Below, piece after piece: positions 33,094 to 41,855 of a DNA stretch of 64,000 nucleotides. Source of the DNA: Stutzerimonas stutzeri (GTDB lineage Bacteria; Pseudomonadota; Gammaproteobacteria; Pseudomonadales; Pseudomonadaceae); contig DGLA01000025.1 of the NCBI GenBank assembly GCA_002387205.1, positions 32,327 through 96,326 of the forward strand, given 5' to 3'. The notes under the pieces are model-generated. The model was not told where the DNA came from. It did no database searches and saw nothing but the letters and a program-made list of their open reading frames with translations. Within the stretch, counting starts at the first letter, position 1, and each line of letters starts with the position of its first letter. The position numbers and the translations under genes are program-made.

Positions 33094-33284
33094 GCCAAGC
33101 CGGATAGCGTGCTGGCGCTCAGGTGCTCGGTGCGCCGGCAGTTTCAGGCAACAGAGGCCTGTCCCGCCTCGGGGCGATTCAATCAAGGCCTCGCAGGGCT
33201 TTCTGGAACTGCGCCGCTTAGTCTGGTGAAGCCGCGACGCTATCCGGCTTTAGGTCAGTTAAAGGCCGTGTCCCGGTCCTGGAA

Positions 33285-33322
33285 AGATAAAAACCCCTTG
33301 AAGCGTCAGGCTACAAGGGGTT
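33285..33322 (-). terminator. Rho-independent terminator of ychF
   Basis: On the minus strand AACCCCTTG, a 13-base loop and CAAGGGGTT are followed by TTTATC, 27 bases past the ychF stop. The stem is a perfect nine pairs (33292-33300 with 33314-33322). Confidence 0.92.
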
Positions 33323-33349
33323 CGGGGTCAGACATGAACCGAATGTGGA

Positions 33350-34450
33350 TCAGACGTTGAACCGGAAATGCATCACGTCGCCATCCTTGATGACGTATTC
33401 CTTGCCTTCCAGGCGCCACTTGCCTGCTTCCTTGGCACCGGCTTCGCCCTTGTACTGAATGAAGTCGTTATAGGCGACCACTTCGGCGCGGATGAAGCCC
33501 TTCTCGAAATCGGTGTGGATTACGCCTGCACCTTGCGGGGCAGTAGCGCCGACCTTTACGGTCCAGGCGCGGACTTCCTTCACGCCAGCGGTGAAGTAGG
33601 TTTGCAGGTTGAGCAGCTCATAACCGGCACGGATGACGCGGTTCAAGCCAGGCTCTTCGAGGCCGAGGGACTCGAGGAACATGTCCTTTTCCTCGCCATC
33701 GTCCAGTTCGGCGATCTCTGCTTCGATCTTGTTGCACACCGGTACCACGACTGCGCCTTCTTCGGCTGCGATGGCGTTGACGACGTCCAGGTGCGGGTTG
33801 TTCTCGAAACCGTCTTCGGCAACGTTGGCTATGTACATCACCGGCTTGCTGGTCAGCAGGTGAAAGCCCTTGGCCAGTTGTACCTCTTCGTCGCCCAACT
33901 TTTTCAGCAGGGTGCGTGCCGGCTTGCCTTCGGTGAAGTGAGGGATCAGTTTCTCCAGCAGCGCTTTCTGCGCGACAGCTTCCTTGTCGCCGCCCTTGGC
34001 GTTGCGCGTGACGCGCTGCAGCTGTTTTTCGCAGCTGTCGAGGTCGGCAAAGATCAGTTCCAGCTCGATGATCTCGATGTCGCGCTTGGGGTCGACCGAG
34101 TTGGAGACGTGAATTACGTTCTCGTCTTCAAAGCATCGCACCACATGGGCGATGGCGTCGGTTTCTCGGATATTGGCGAGGAACTTGTTGCCCAGGCCTT
34201 CGCCCTTGGATGCGCCTTCAACCAGGCCGGCGATGTCGACGAACTCCATGGTGGTCGGCAGGATTCGCTCAGGCTTGACGATGTCGGCCAGGGCCTGCAG
34301 GCGCGGATCAGGCATCGGGACGATACCGCTGTTCGGCTCGATGGTGCAGAAGGGGAAGTTCTCCGCCGCGATGCCGGACTTGGTCAGGGCGTTGAACAGG
34401 GTGGACTTGCCGACGTTGGGCAGACCGACGATGCCGCAGTTGAATCCCAT
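33350..34450 (-). CDS. ychF: Redox-regulated ATPase YchF
   Basis: 366-residue Obg-related P-loop NTPase that prefers ATP and associates with ribosomes and stress responses. Walker A GLPNVGKST is near residues 8-16, then DIAGLVEGASKGEGLGNKFL (G3). The non-canonical G4 (CNKIEAE) is consistent with ATP preference. The C-terminal TGS domain is from ~275 (FTAGVKEVRAWTV, GVIHTDFEKGFIRAEV). Length is typical. It is the last gene of rplY-pth-ychF, 140 bases after pth, with its own terminator. Confidence 0.97.
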   Translation of the reverse strand: MGFNCGIVGLPNVGKSTLFNALTKSGIAAENFPFCTIEPNSGIVPMPDPRLQALADIVKPERILPTTMEFVDIAGLVEGASKGEGLGNKFLANIRETDAIAHVVRCFEDENVIHVSNSVDPKRDIEIIELELIFADLDSCEKQLQRVTRNAKGGDKEAVAQKALLEKLIPHFTEGKPARTLLKKLGDEEVQLAKGFHLLTSKPVMYIANVAEDGFENNPHLDVVNAIAAEEGAVVVPVCNKIEAEIAELDDGEEKDMFLESLGLEEPGLNRVIRAGYELLNLQTYFTAGVKEVRAWTVKVGATAPQGAGVIHTDFEKGFIRAEVVAYNDFIQYKGEAGAKEAGKWRLEGKEYVIKDGDVMHFRFNV

Positions 34451-34590
34451 GGTGTCTTGCCTCGGTACTGGCTGGCAGCGTATGCGCTACCGGCGTTTGC
34501 CTAACTGCTTTTAAACGGCTTCGTGATGCGCTGCAGTGCAAGCTTTCCCGCTAGCCGTTGCCTTGTCTTGCGTTCCTGCGTAGAGCTCGA

Positions 34591-35175
34591 TCAGGCCTTC
34601 TGGCTGTGCAGACGCTGCATAGCACGCGTCCAGTCACCGGCGAGGATTTCGGGGAGCACGTCGAAGACGAAATCGATGCTGGCGTCCAGTTTTTCACGCT
34701 CGGCCTGGGGCGCTCGGCCCAGTACATAACCGGTCACCAGGCTGCTATGACCCGGGTGGCCTATACCCAGACGCAGGCGGTAGAAATTGTTCTGATTGCC
34801 GAGCCTGGCGATGATGTCGCGAAGCCCGTTGTGTCCGCCATGGCCACCGCCCTGCTTGAGCTTGGCGACGCCGGGGGGCATGTCGAGTTCATCGTGGGCG
34901 ACCAGGATGGACTCGGGGGGAATTCGGAAAAATCCGGCCAGTGCCGCCACCGCCTGACCGCTGCGGTTCATAAAGGTGGTGGGAATCAACAGGCGGACGT
35001 CTTCGTCCTGATGGCGAAACTTGCCGACCAGGCCAAAATACTTGCGATCTACGCTGAGGTTGACGCCTTTGTGGGCAGCCAGGCGCTCAACGAAAAGGGC
35101 CCCTGCGTTATGCCGGGTCTGGTCGTATTCAGGGCCTGGATTACCCAGGCCGACGATCAGTTTTACGGCAGTCAC
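34591..35175 (-). CDS. pth: Peptidyl-tRNA hydrolase
   Basis: 194-residue enzyme that recycles peptidyl-tRNA released from stalled ribosomes. Signature LIVGLGNPGPEYDQTRHNAG holds the catalytic region (His in TRHN), then FMNRSG and VAHDELDMPPGVAKLKQGGGHGGHNGLRD. Length matches the family. It follows rplY after a 34-base gap. Confidence 0.97.
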   Translation of the reverse strand: MTAVKLIVGLGNPGPEYDQTRHNAGALFVERLAAHKGVNLSVDRKYFGLVGKFRHQDEDVRLLIPTTFMNRSGQAVAALAGFFRIPPESILVAHDELDMPPGVAKLKQGGGHGGHNGLRDIIARLGNQNNFYRLRLGIGHPGHSSLVTGYVLGRAPQAEREKLDASIDFVFDVLPEILAGDWTRAMQRLHSQKA

Positions 35176-35209
35176 GACAGAGGCCCTTCCTCAGGTGGTG
35201 GCGAGTAGA

Positions 35210-35827
35210 TTACTCGGCAGCGCCTTCTTCTTTCGGAGTGTCTTCCTTGTTCACGCGAGGCGCGTGAACGTTGGCAACCGGCAGGTCACTGCCGTGTGCC
35301 AGCGCGACCAGCTGAACGCCCTTCGGCAGGGTCAGGTCGGTCATGTGCAGAACCTGGCCGACTTCAACCTTGGCCATGTCGACCTCGATGAACTCCGGCA
35401 GATCCTGCGGCAGGCAGGACACTTCGACTTCGTTGATGTTGTGCAGGATTTCGCCACCCTGCTGCTTCACGCCAACCGAGGTTTCCTGGTTGATGAAGTG
35501 CAGCGGAACGGTAGCGGTCAGCTTGTGACCTTCGACGACGCGGACGAAGTCGGCGTGCAGGACGAAGCTCTTGGCCGGATGACGCTGCAGCGCCTTGATC
35601 AGAACGGATTCGTTCTGGCCATCGACGTTCAGGGTCAGCACGTGGCTGAAGGAGGCTTCGTTTTCAAGCATCTTGGCCAGGTCTTTGGCCAGCAGGCTGA
35701 TGGATTGCGGGGCCTTGTCACCACCGTAGATTACGGCCGGGACGAGGCTGGCATTCCGACGCAGGCGGCGGCTCGCACCTTTCCCCAGGTCGGAACGCAC
35801 TTGGGCATTCAGAGTGAAATCAGTCAT
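35210..35827 (-). CDS. rplY: 50S ribosomal protein L25 (CTC type)
   Basis: 205-residue long-form L25/CTC protein that binds 5S rRNA. The N-terminal L25 domain (~1-95; FTLNAQVRSDLGKGASRRLRR) is followed by the C-terminal TL5-like domain, and the acidic tail ends EDTPKEEGAAE. The start ATG at 35827 follows GGAGAAACACA; a longer reading from 35917 runs back through the prs terminator and is rejected. It lies downstream of prs but beyond a terminator. Confidence 0.96.
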   Translation of the reverse strand: MTDFTLNAQVRSDLGKGASRRLRRNASLVPAVIYGGDKAPQSISLLAKDLAKMLENEASFSHVLTLNVDGQNESVLIKALQRHPAKSFVLHADFVRVVEGHKLTATVPLHFINQETSVGVKQQGGEILHNINEVEVSCLPQDLPEFIEVDMAKVEVGQVLHMTDLTLPKGVQLVALAHGSDLPVANVHAPRVNKEDTPKEEGAAE

Positions 35828-35891
35828 TGTGTTTCTCCAGGATAACAACGCACCCGAAACGCTCGCGACCAGCGCTACCGGGCGGTTGGGC

Positions 35892-35915
35892 AAAAAGCCC
35901 CGCACGAGGCGGGGC
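35892..35915 (-). terminator. Rho-independent terminator of prs
   Basis: On the minus strand GCCCCGC, loop CTCGT and GCGGGGC are followed by TTTTTG, 36 bases past the prs stop and 65 bases before rplY. The seven-pair all-GC stem separates prs from rplY-pth-ychF. Confidence 0.92.
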
Positions 35916-35950
35916 ACATTTTCGTTCTGCGCGATGGGCTAAGTTTTGGC

Positions 35951-36892
35951 TTAGCGGAACATCGCGCTGATCGATTCAGCATTGCTGATACGGCGAACCG
36001 CTTCAGCCACCATTGGCGCGATGTCCAGTTGGCGAATTCGAGTACAGGCTTGTGCCGCTGCGGACAGCGGAATGGTATTGGTCACGACCAGTTCGTCGAG
36101 GACCGAGCCTTCAATGTTCTCGATGGCGCGACCGGACAGAATCGGGTGAGTGCAATACGCAAAGACCTTGGCGGCGCCATGATCTTTCAGAGCAGTTGCG
36201 GCGTGGCACAGAGTGCCGGCGGTATCGACCATGTCATCGACGAGGATGCAGGTGCGGCCTTCGATATCACCAATGATGTGCATCACTTCGGACTGGTTGG
36301 CCTTCGGGCGACGCTTGTCGATGATCGCCAGATCCACACCCAGCGACTTGGCTACGGCACGGGCACGCACCACGCCACCAATATCGGGGGAAACGATCAT
36401 CAGGTTCTCGAAGCGCTGAGCCTGAATGTCGTCGACCAGGACCGGCGAGCCGTAGATGTTGTCTACGGGCATGTCGAAGAAGCCCTGGATCTGATCAGCG
36501 TGCAGGTCGACCGTGAGGACACGGTTGACGCCTACCACATCAAGCATGTCAGCCACGACCTTGGCGCTGATTGGCACACGTGCGGAGCGCGGACGGCGAT
36601 CCTGACGGGCGTAACCAAAGTAGGGGATGACGGCGGTGATTCGGGTGGCGGAGGACCGGCGGAAGGCGTCTGCCATCACAACCAGTTCCATCAGATTGTC
36701 ATTGGTGGGCGCACAGGTCGGTTGAATCAGAAAGACGTCCTTGCCGCGAACGTTCTCGTTGATCTCGACACTGATTTCGCCGTCGGAAAATTTTCCGACG
36801 TAGGCATCACCGAGGGGGATATGCAGCTGACGTACAACACGCCGGGCCAGGTCGGGGTTGGCGTTCCCCGTGAAGACCATCATCTTGGACAC
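35951..36892 (-). CDS. prs: Ribose-phosphate pyrophosphokinase
   Basis: 313-residue PRPP synthetase that supplies PRPP for purine, pyrimidine, NAD, histidine and tryptophan synthesis. Motifs: MVFTGNANPDLA, FSDGEISVEINENVRG, PYFGYARQDRRPRS, the PRPP-binding loop CILVDDMVDTAGTL, and the C-terminal SISAMFR. The start is GTG at 36892 (V-S-K-M-M-V-F) with AGGCAGG upstream; an ATG three codons downstream (36883) is possible. It lies next to two tRNA-Gln genes, the usual Pseudomonas arrangement. It provides the co-substrate for upp and hpt elsewhere in the window. Confidence 0.96.
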   Translation of the reverse strand: MSKMMVFTGNANPDLARRVVRQLHIPLGDAYVGKFSDGEISVEINENVRGKDVFLIQPTCAPTNDNLMELVVMADAFRRSSATRITAVIPYFGYARQDRRPRSARVPISAKVVADMLDVVGVNRVLTVDLHADQIQGFFDMPVDNIYGSPVLVDDIQAQRFENLMIVSPDIGGVVRARAVAKSLGVDLAIIDKRRPKANQSEVMHIIGDIEGRTCILVDDMVDTAGTLCHAATALKDHGAAKVFAYCTHPILSGRAIENIEGSVLDELVVTNTIPLSAAAQACTRIRQLDIAPMVAEAVRRISNAESISAMFR

Positions 36893-36975
36893 GCGCAGTA
36901 CCTGCCTGAGGGTGGATCCGATGAAACAAAAAGCTGTTCAAAAGGCCAGGCGTTCTGAACAGCTCTCGTAATAAT

Positions 36976-37050
36976 TGGCAGGGGCGGCTGGATTCGAACC
37001 AACGCATGCCAGGATCAAAACCTGGTGCCTTACCGCTTGGCGACGCCCCT
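36976..37050 (-). tRNA. tRNA-Gln (anticodon TTG), copy 1
   Basis: 75 bases including an encoded CCA. The minus strand gives acceptor AGGGGCG/CGCCCCT, D-arm GCCAAGCGGTAAGGC, anticodon stem CCAGG/CCTGG with loop TTTTGAT (TTG anticodon, Gln CAA), and T-arm GGTTCGAATCC. Identical to the copy at 37104-37178. Confidence 0.96.
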
Positions 37051-37103
37051 GTAGATGTAACCCTGTAAAGTGCTTATGTGGCTGTACCAACCCCGAAAGG
37101 TTA

Positions 37104-37178
37104 TGGCAGGGGCGGCTGGATTCGAACCAACGCATGCCAGGATCAAAACCTGGTGCCTTACCGCTTGGCGACGCCCCT
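37104..37178 (-). tRNA. tRNA-Gln (anticodon TTG), copy 2
   Basis: 75 bases, sequence-identical to copy 1, with encoded CCA, separated from it by 53 bases. It lies between ispE and prs on the same strand, so both tRNAs are probably processed from one transcript starting upstream of ispE or in the ispE region. Confidence 0.96.
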
Positions 37179-37192
37179 GTAACGTACAACCT

Positions 37193-38053
37193 CTAACCAC
37201 TTGCTTCCTGTGCCAGCTGCGCGAGCCGTCGGTGCAGCATCGAAATGTTGCGGCCTTGAGCTACGAAAGCTGGTAAATCGGCTGGAAGTTGGCGGCAAAC
37301 TCTATCAGCCTCGCCTTTGTTTGGGAAGCTCCCAAACACACAAGCTCCAGTGCCGGTCATTCTTGCCGGAACAAATTTGTTCAACAAGCTCAAAGCGTTA
37401 CGAACATCTGGATAACGCTTCTCGACTACCGGCTGACAGTCATTATGACCGCCCCCTGCAAGAAGGCTGCGAACTGTAATAGCCGGGGTATTACGTGTCA
37501 ACTCTGGGTCGGAAAATATTTCCGCTGTACTAACAGAGACTTGCGGGGCGATGACGAGGAACCATGGTTCGCTCAACTCGACAGGCTGCAACTGCTCACC
37601 GACGCCTTCGGCGAAGGCCGCGCGGCCTCTGACGAATACAGGTACGTCAGCCCCCAGCGACAGGCCGATCTCGGCTAGCCGCTCTTCGCCCAGCCGGGTC
37701 TGCCAGAGGTGATCGAGGCCGAGCAGGGTAGTGGCCGCATCGGAGCTTCCACCGCCAATGCCGCCGCCCATGGGCAGGCGCTTGTTCAATTCGATGTCGG
37801 CACCGAGCGTACAGCCGCTGTGGGTCTGCAGCAGGCGCGCAGCGCGCACGATCAGGTTGCTGTCGTGGTCGACACCAGGCAGCTCGGTGTGCAGCAGGAT
37901 CTGCCCATCGGCGCGTAGCGTGAAGCTCAGCTCGTCGCCGTGGTCGAGAAACTGGAACAGCGTCTGTAGCTCATGGTAGCCATCGGCGCGACGGCCGAGG
38001 ATATGCAGCATGAGGTTGAGCTTGGCCGGTGCCGGAAGGGTCAGCGTGTGCAT
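37193..38053 (-). CDS. ispE: 4-diphosphocytidyl-2-C-methyl-D-erythritol kinase
   Basis: 286-residue GHMP kinase of the MEP isoprenoid pathway that phosphorylates the 2-OH of CDP-ME. N-terminal PAPAKLNLMLHILGRRADGYHEL. The ATP-binding GHMP loop PMGGGIGGGSSDAATTL lies near residues 94-110, and MTGTGACVFGSF near the C-terminus. Start ATG at 38053 overlaps the lolB stop (TGATG), indicating coupling. The two tRNA-Gln genes follow 14 bases downstream. Confidence 0.97.
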   Translation of the reverse strand: MHTLTLPAPAKLNLMLHILGRRADGYHELQTLFQFLDHGDELSFTLRADGQILLHTELPGVDHDSNLIVRAARLLQTHSGCTLGADIELNKRLPMGGGIGGGSSDAATTLLGLDHLWQTRLGEERLAEIGLSLGADVPVFVRGRAAFAEGVGEQLQPVELSEPWFLVIAPQVSVSTAEIFSDPELTRNTPAITVRSLLAGGGHNDCQPVVEKRYPDVRNALSLLNKFVPARMTGTGACVFGSFPNKGEADRVCRQLPADLPAFVAQGRNISMLHRRLAQLAQEASG

Positions 38054-38673
38054 CAGCGGCCGAGCTGGCGGGGCTGCCAGTCCTTGACTACCAGCGTGAT
38101 TTTCAGGTCTCGGCCCGCCAGTTTGATGCGGTTTGGCAGGCTGTAGCCGTCCTCTTCGGCATAGCCCAGATACTGAACGTCCCACCCATCCTGTTGCAGG
38201 CTGGCAAGCTGCCCGTTGGCGTCGATCGCTATTCGGCTACGGCTGTCTGGTGCCGGAAGGCCGCGCACCCACCAGAGCAGGTTCGAAACGGGCAGTTGCC
38301 AGCCCAGCTGGCTCTCAACCAATGCTTCAGGGGAGTCGGCCTCGAAGCGTCCCTGCCCGGCGACCTCCAGTGCCACCGCATCGGGGCGCCCGGTCAGGCG
38401 CGTGGCGCCACGACCCAGCGGGCCGGACAGACGAATATCGAAGTAGTCCTGGCGTTGCAGCCAGAACAGGGTGCCACTGCCCGAGTCCTGTGGCGCCTGG
38501 ATGCCGATCTTGCCGCTGATCTGCCAGCCGTCAATTTCGCTGACCTGCGCCTTGTGTATCTTCCATTGCTGGGGGTTGCCAGGTCCTTCGACCGTTTCCT
38601 GAGGGGCAAGGCCGGCACAGCCAGCCAACAACAAGGCGAGTGCGGGGGGCAGCAGGTTACGCATCAGATTCAT
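38053..38673 (-). CDS. lolB: Outer-membrane lipoprotein receptor LolB
   Basis: 206-residue outer-membrane lipoprotein that accepts lipoproteins from LolA and inserts them in the outer membrane. Signal peptide with lipobox LLAGC (~Cys19). Mature LolB fold motifs: WQISGKIGIQAPQDSGSGTLFWLQ, FDIRLSGPLGRGATRL, NLLWWVRGLPAP. Length is typical. It is located just downstream of a TPR lipoprotein gene (three-base gap) and overlaps ispE. Confidence 0.95.
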   Translation of the reverse strand: MNLMRNLLPPALALLLAGCAGLAPQETVEGPGNPQQWKIHKAQVSEIDGWQISGKIGIQAPQDSGSGTLFWLQRQDYFDIRLSGPLGRGATRLTGRPDAVALEVAGQGRFEADSPEALVESQLGWQLPVSNLLWWVRGLPAPDSRSRIAIDANGQLASLQQDGWDVQYLGYAEEDGYSLPNRIKLAGRDLKITLVVKDWQPRQLGR

Positions 38674-38676
38674 GGG

Positions 38677-40404
38677 TCAGGGTTTCTCCGAGCCGGTCAG
38701 GCGTTTGATGGTCTCGCGAAGCACCAGGCTGTCCGGTTTTTCCTTTAGCGCAGCTGCCCAGACAGTGCGCGCTTCGGACTGCTTGCCAGCTGCCCAGAGC
38801 ACTTCGCCGAGGTGAGCCGCTACCTCGTCATCAGGGAGGCGCTCCAGCGCCCTGCGCAGCTGGGTCTCGGCTTCCTGCAGATTGCCCAGTCGATAGTTGA
38901 CCCAGCCAAGGGAGTCGAGAATTGCCGCGTCGTCGGGGTTAAGCCGGTAGGCCTGTTCAATCAGGGCCAGCGCTTCCTGATGGCGGTCGGTACGATCCGC
39001 CAGGGTATAACCCAGTGCATTGATCGCCATGGCGTTGTCGGGTTCGCGTTCGATGATGAAGCGCAGGTCCTGTTCCAGCTGTGCCAGGTCGCCACGCTTC
39101 TCGGCGATCATTGCACGCGTATAGAGGAGATTGAGGTCTTCAGGAAACTGCTCCAGAGCCTCAGTCGCAATCTGCCAGGCCTTGTCGGTCTGTTGCTGAC
39201 CGGAGAGCGCTTCGATCTCGATCAGATAGAGCTGAATCGCATAGTCCGGTTGCTCGTCACGTGCCCGGGCGAGCAGCTGCGAGGCCTGCTGGTTGCGGCC
39301 AAGAGAAAACAGCAGTTCGGCCTGCATGAGCTTGGCCGGCAAGTATTCGTTGCCAGGCCCAACCTTGGCGAACGCTTGCAGGGCTTGCTCAGGCTCGTTC
39401 AGTTCACGGTAGGCGCGCCCGAGGTTGAAATGAGCAGCGTCAAGATGACTGCCGCGCTCGATGACGTCTTCGAGGTATACCACAGCCTCGCGCCAGGCCT
39501 GCGCTTCCAGGCAGACCAGAGCCATCGAGAATCTCAGGTCGTCGTCGTCCGGGTACTGCTGGACAAGGGTGGCGAACTCGCTCATGGCCTCTTCCAGGCG
39601 CTCCTGTTCGACCAGCAGGCGGGCATAGGTCAGGCGCAGGCGCTTGTCATCGGGGTGCTGGCGCAGGCTTTTTTCCAGCAGAGGCAACGCCTGCTGGCTG
39701 CGGTCGAGCAGCTGAAGCAGGCGAGCCTGTAGGAGGATCGACGGGATCTCCTGTTGCTTCGCTGGCTGTTCCTCGAGCAAGGCCAGTGCCTCTTCGGCGC
39801 GCCCGTCCTGCTGCAGCAGGACGGCCTTACCAAACTTGAGTTGGGGGTTGTCGGGATGCTTGGCCAGCAACTGGTCGAAGCTCTGGAGCAGGCCGGCTCG
39901 GGTGTCCGGGTCGGTCTCGGCTGCTGACAGGGCGAGGAAATCGAAGTGAGTGGCACCCTGGCCCTTGAGAGCCTTTTCCATGAACTCCAGCGATTCCTCG
40001 TAGCGACCGGCGCGCGCCAGTTGCACAGCCGCTGCGCGCTGGGCATCGAGGTTGCCCGGCGCGTTGTTCGCCCAGATCAGCGCCGTATCGAGCGCCGCCT
40101 GGTCGGCGCCAAGATACTCGGCAATGCGGAACCCGCGCTCTGCAACCCCTGGATCCCCGGTCGCGTTGGCTTGCTGGACGTAATTACCCAAGGCGATATC
40201 GAAACGGTTGCGCTGGCCGGCCAGCTCGGCCACCAGCAAGGCATAGAGCGAGTCCCGGCTGAACGAGCCATATTCCCTGGGACTGGTTGTCGCAGGCTCC
40301 GGCGTGGCCTCCTCGACCGGCGGGGTGCTGTCGGGAGCGCTCTGCATGAAGCTTTGGCAGCCACCGAGAAACAGGACGGCGCTGAGGGCGAGAAGCTTTT
40401 TCAT
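38677..40404 (-). CDS. TPR-repeat outer-membrane lipoprotein
   Basis: 575-residue lipoprotein. Signal MKKLLALSAVLFLGGC gives lipidated Cys16, followed by a low-complexity P/E/T linker (~20-45). At least ten tetratricopeptide-like helical repeats then run from ~60 to 560 (for example AINALGYTLADRTDRHQEALALIEQAYRLNP and DSLGWVNYRLGNLQEAETQLRRALE). It probably acts as a scaffold in the periplasm. The start at ATG 40404 is fixed by the lipoprotein signal, though it lacks a good Shine-Dalgarno. It heads the lolB-ispE gene string and is divergent from hemA. Confidence 0.9.
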   Translation of the reverse strand: MKKLLALSAVLFLGGCQSFMQSAPDSTPPVEEATPEPATTSPREYGSFSRDSLYALLVAELAGQRNRFDIALGNYVQQANATGDPGVAERGFRIAEYLGADQAALDTALIWANNAPGNLDAQRAAAVQLARAGRYEESLEFMEKALKGQGATHFDFLALSAAETDPDTRAGLLQSFDQLLAKHPDNPQLKFGKAVLLQQDGRAEEALALLEEQPAKQQEIPSILLQARLLQLLDRSQQALPLLEKSLRQHPDDKRLRLTYARLLVEQERLEEAMSEFATLVQQYPDDDDLRFSMALVCLEAQAWREAVVYLEDVIERGSHLDAAHFNLGRAYRELNEPEQALQAFAKVGPGNEYLPAKLMQAELLFSLGRNQQASQLLARARDEQPDYAIQLYLIEIEALSGQQQTDKAWQIATEALEQFPEDLNLLYTRAMIAEKRGDLAQLEQDLRFIIEREPDNAMAINALGYTLADRTDRHQEALALIEQAYRLNPDDAAILDSLGWVNYRLGNLQEAETQLRRALERLPDDEVAAHLGEVLWAAGKQSEARTVWAAALKEKPDSLVLRETIKRLTGSEKP

Positions 40405-40586
40405 AGGAAATATAGGGATGGTCTGCGGTCGCGGCATGATGACACAAGCGGTCAGGCAAGCACATGACCCAGCCTGTACAGTCAATTCGGTGGGTTGGGT
40501 CTGCAACAGACAATGACTGGCAACGGTTGTTCTGAGGCAGGCGAAGTAGGAGAATCGCGCGCTCCTTTTCGAATCAGCGATCCTGC

Positions 40587-41855
40587 ATGGCTTTCATCGC
40601 GCTTGGCATTAATCACAAGACCGCATCGGTGGACGTGCGCGAGCGTGTGGCGTTCACGCCTGAACAGATGGTCGAGGCGCTCCAGCAACTTTGCCGTGTT
40701 ACCCCGACACGCGAAGCGGCGATCCTGTCGACCTGCAACCGCAGCGAGTTGTACCTGCAGCAGGATCAGATAGAAGCTGAGGCGGTGCTCGCCTGGCTAG
40801 CCAACTATCATCAGCTCAGCCTGGACGATCTCAAGGCCTGCGCTTACGTTCATACGGATGAGCAGGCGGTGCGACACATGATGCGTGTCGCGGCGGGCCT
40901 GGACTCGATGGTGCTTGGCGAACCGCAGATTCTCGGCCAGATGAAGTCCGCCTACGCCGTGGCGCGTGAAGCGGGCAGTGTCGGGCCGTTACTGGGACGG
41001 CTGTTCCAGGCTACGTTCAGCACGGCAAAAACCGTCCGCACCGACACGGCCATCGGCGAAAACCCGGTCTCGGTGGCATTCGCCGCTGTCAGCCTGGCAA
41101 AGCAGATCTTTGCCAACCTGGATCGCAGTCAGGCCTTGCTGATAGGCGCTGGCGAAACCATCACGCTGGTTGCCCGGCATCTGCATGAGCAGGGGGTCAA
41201 GCGCATCGTCGTTGCAAACCGCACCCTGGAGCGGGCCAGCGCCCTGGCCGAGCAATTCGGGGCACATGCCATCCTGCTTGCCGATATCCCGCAGGAACTC
41301 TACAACAGCGATATCGTCATCAGCTCCACTGCCAGCCAGCTGCCGATCCTGGGCAAGGGCGCCGTTGAGCAGGCGCTGAAAAAGCGCAAGCACAAGCCCA
41401 TGTTCATGGTCGACATTGCCGTGCCACGCGATATCGAAGCGCAGGTCGGCGAACTGGACGATGTCTACCTGTACACCGTCGATGATCTGCACGAAGTCGT
41501 TGCGGAAAACCTCAAGAGCCGCCAGGGCGCTGCCCAGGCTGCCGAAGAGCTGGTCGCGGTGGGTACCGATGACTTCATGGTGCGGTTGCGGGAACTGGCC
41601 GCTGTCGATGTGCTCAAGGCCTACCGGCAGCATGCCGAGCGGATCCGCGACGAGGAGCTGGTCAGGGCTCAGCGGATGCTCGCCAATGGCGGCACGCCAG
41701 AAGAAGCGTTGGCGCAACTGGCGCGCGGCTTGACAAACAAATTGCTGCACGCGCCCAGTGTGCAGCTGAAAAAACTCTCCGCCGAAGGGCGAGTAGAGGC
41801 CCTGACCATCGTTCAGGAGCTCTTTGCTTTGCAGGACAATCCGGACAAGCCATGA
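40587..41855 (+). CDS. hemA: Glutamyl-tRNA reductase
   Basis: 422-residue enzyme that reduces glutamyl-tRNA(Glu) with NADPH to glutamate-1-semialdehyde, the first committed step of tetrapyrrole synthesis. N-terminal MAFIALGINHKTASVDVRERVAF. The catalytic Cys is in ILSTCNRSELYL (~50). NADPH domain QALLIGAGETITLVARHL lies near 178-195, followed by the dimerisation helix. Start ATG at 40587. Its stop overlaps the prfA start by four bases (ATGA), the conserved hemA-prfA arrangement. Confidence 0.97.
   Translation: MAFIALGINHKTASVDVRERVAFTPEQMVEALQQLCRVTPTREAAILSTCNRSELYLQQDQIEAEAVLAWLANYHQLSLDDLKACAYVHTDEQAVRHMMRVAAGLDSMVLGEPQILGQMKSAYAVAREAGSVGPLLGRLFQATFSTAKTVRTDTAIGENPVSVAFAAVSLAKQIFANLDRSQALLIGAGETITLVARHLHEQGVKRIVVANRTLERASALAEQFGAHAILLADIPQELYNSDIVISSTASQLPILGKGAVEQALKKRKHKPMFMVDIAVPRDIEAQVGELDDVYLYTVDDLHEVVAENLKSRQGAAQAAEELVAVGTDDFMVRLRELAAVDVLKAYRQHAERIRDEELVRAQRMLANGGTPEEALAQLARGLTNKLLHAPSVQLKKLSAEGRVEALTIVQELFALQDNPDKP

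Noticed and set aside
33368..34504. Long open frame antisense to ychF (378 codons)
   Set aside because: It is a shadow of the certain ychF gene on the other strand and has no domain content.
36938..37276. Short repeated peptides in both strands around the tRNA genes
   Set aside because: These frames read through the duplicated tRNA-Gln sequences; the repeat in the peptides is the tRNA repeat.
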